Below are positions 5,729-5,819 of a stretch of 5,819 nt of DNA, piece after piece. Source of the DNA: Desulfobacterales bacterium. GTDB lineage: Bacteria; Desulfobacterota; Desulfobacteria; Desulfobacterales; 4be13. The position numbers were made by a program, and so were the translations under genes. The stretch covers positions 1 to 5,819 of the forward strand of contig JAOZLU010000452.1 in NCBI GenBank assembly GCA_029934695.1. Reading direction: 5' to 3'. Position 1 is the first letter of the stretch. Every line of letters begins with the position of its first letter. The notes beneath the pieces are model-generated. The model searched no databases, was not told where the DNA came from, and saw only the letters and a program-made list of their open reading frames with translations.

Positions 5729-5819
5729 TCATTTTGGATCAAAATATGGTAGCGATTCATTTTCCAAAACTGCTTTCATCCCTTTATCTGATGTGACTAT
5801 AATTAAATTTGCCATTTTA
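5729..5819 (-). CDS. Possible 3' end of an upstream gene (or chance ORF) entering from the right edge
   Basis: Reading leftwards from the window edge, one frame stays open from 5818 to a TGA at 5731-5729. It gives Lys, then MANLIIVTSDKGMKAVLENE, then SLPYFDPK. An ATG at 5815 could start a 28-residue peptide, but the frame is open to the edge, so it may be the C-terminus of a longer protein. It would be co-directional with the large gene and end 74 bp before its start. I do not recognise the sequence. An open run of about 30 codons is easily produced by chance, so this is only a candidate. Confidence 0.25.
   Translation of the reverse strand, partial: KMANLIIVTSDKGMKAVLENESLPYFDPK

Overview
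The window carries two intact minus-strand genes. A large one (915-5654) encodes a secreted-type fusion protein. A small one downstream of it (158-754) encodes a PD-(D/E)XK nuclease-like protein. Short hairpin and tandem repeats lie around the small gene. The right edge (about 5655-5819) holds the leader and putative promoter of the large gene, plus a weak ORF remnant running in from outside the window.

Organism: not identifiable with certainty. The mix of a filamentous-haemagglutinin (two-partner secretion) N-terminal domain with TPR and CHAT domains, a cyanobacterial-style 'MAFTDFK...VQKAY' PD-(D/E)XK protein, and abundant interspersed hairpin repeats is typical of large, repeat-rich genomes. 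Filamentous or multicellular bacteria such as Desulfonema-like Desulfobacterota, Beggiatoa-like gammaproteobacteria or cyanobacteria are candidates. Signal peptide and two-partner secretion logic imply a Gram-negative cell envelope. Desulfobacterota is my best guess, at low confidence.

Layout: 1-157 is repeat-derived non-coding DNA with two hairpin families, called A and B here. 158-754 (minus) is the nuclease-like gene, AT-rich. 755-914 holds its ribosome binding site, a 20-bp tandem repeat, an A-B hairpin pair and a 16-bp tandem repeat. 915-5654 (minus) is the 1579-residue gene: signal peptide, TPS/haemagglutination domain, a beta-helix passenger with three long tandem repeats, a passenger-end signature, TPRs, then a CHAT caspase-like protease with an intact His/Cys dyad. 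5655-5819 holds a good Shine-Dalgarno, a 26-bp palindrome covering a TATAAT box, and the end of a possible upstream ORF.

How they may work together: the large protein looks like an exported beta-helix fibre carrying a caspase-like peptidase, which is unusual because most CHAT proteins are cytoplasmic. No TpsB/FhaC transporter is in the window, so the partner must be encoded elsewhere. The nuclease-like gene is co-directional, but about 160 bp of repeats separate it from the large gene and its base composition is clearly different. It may therefore be a separately acquired cargo gene and not an operon partner.
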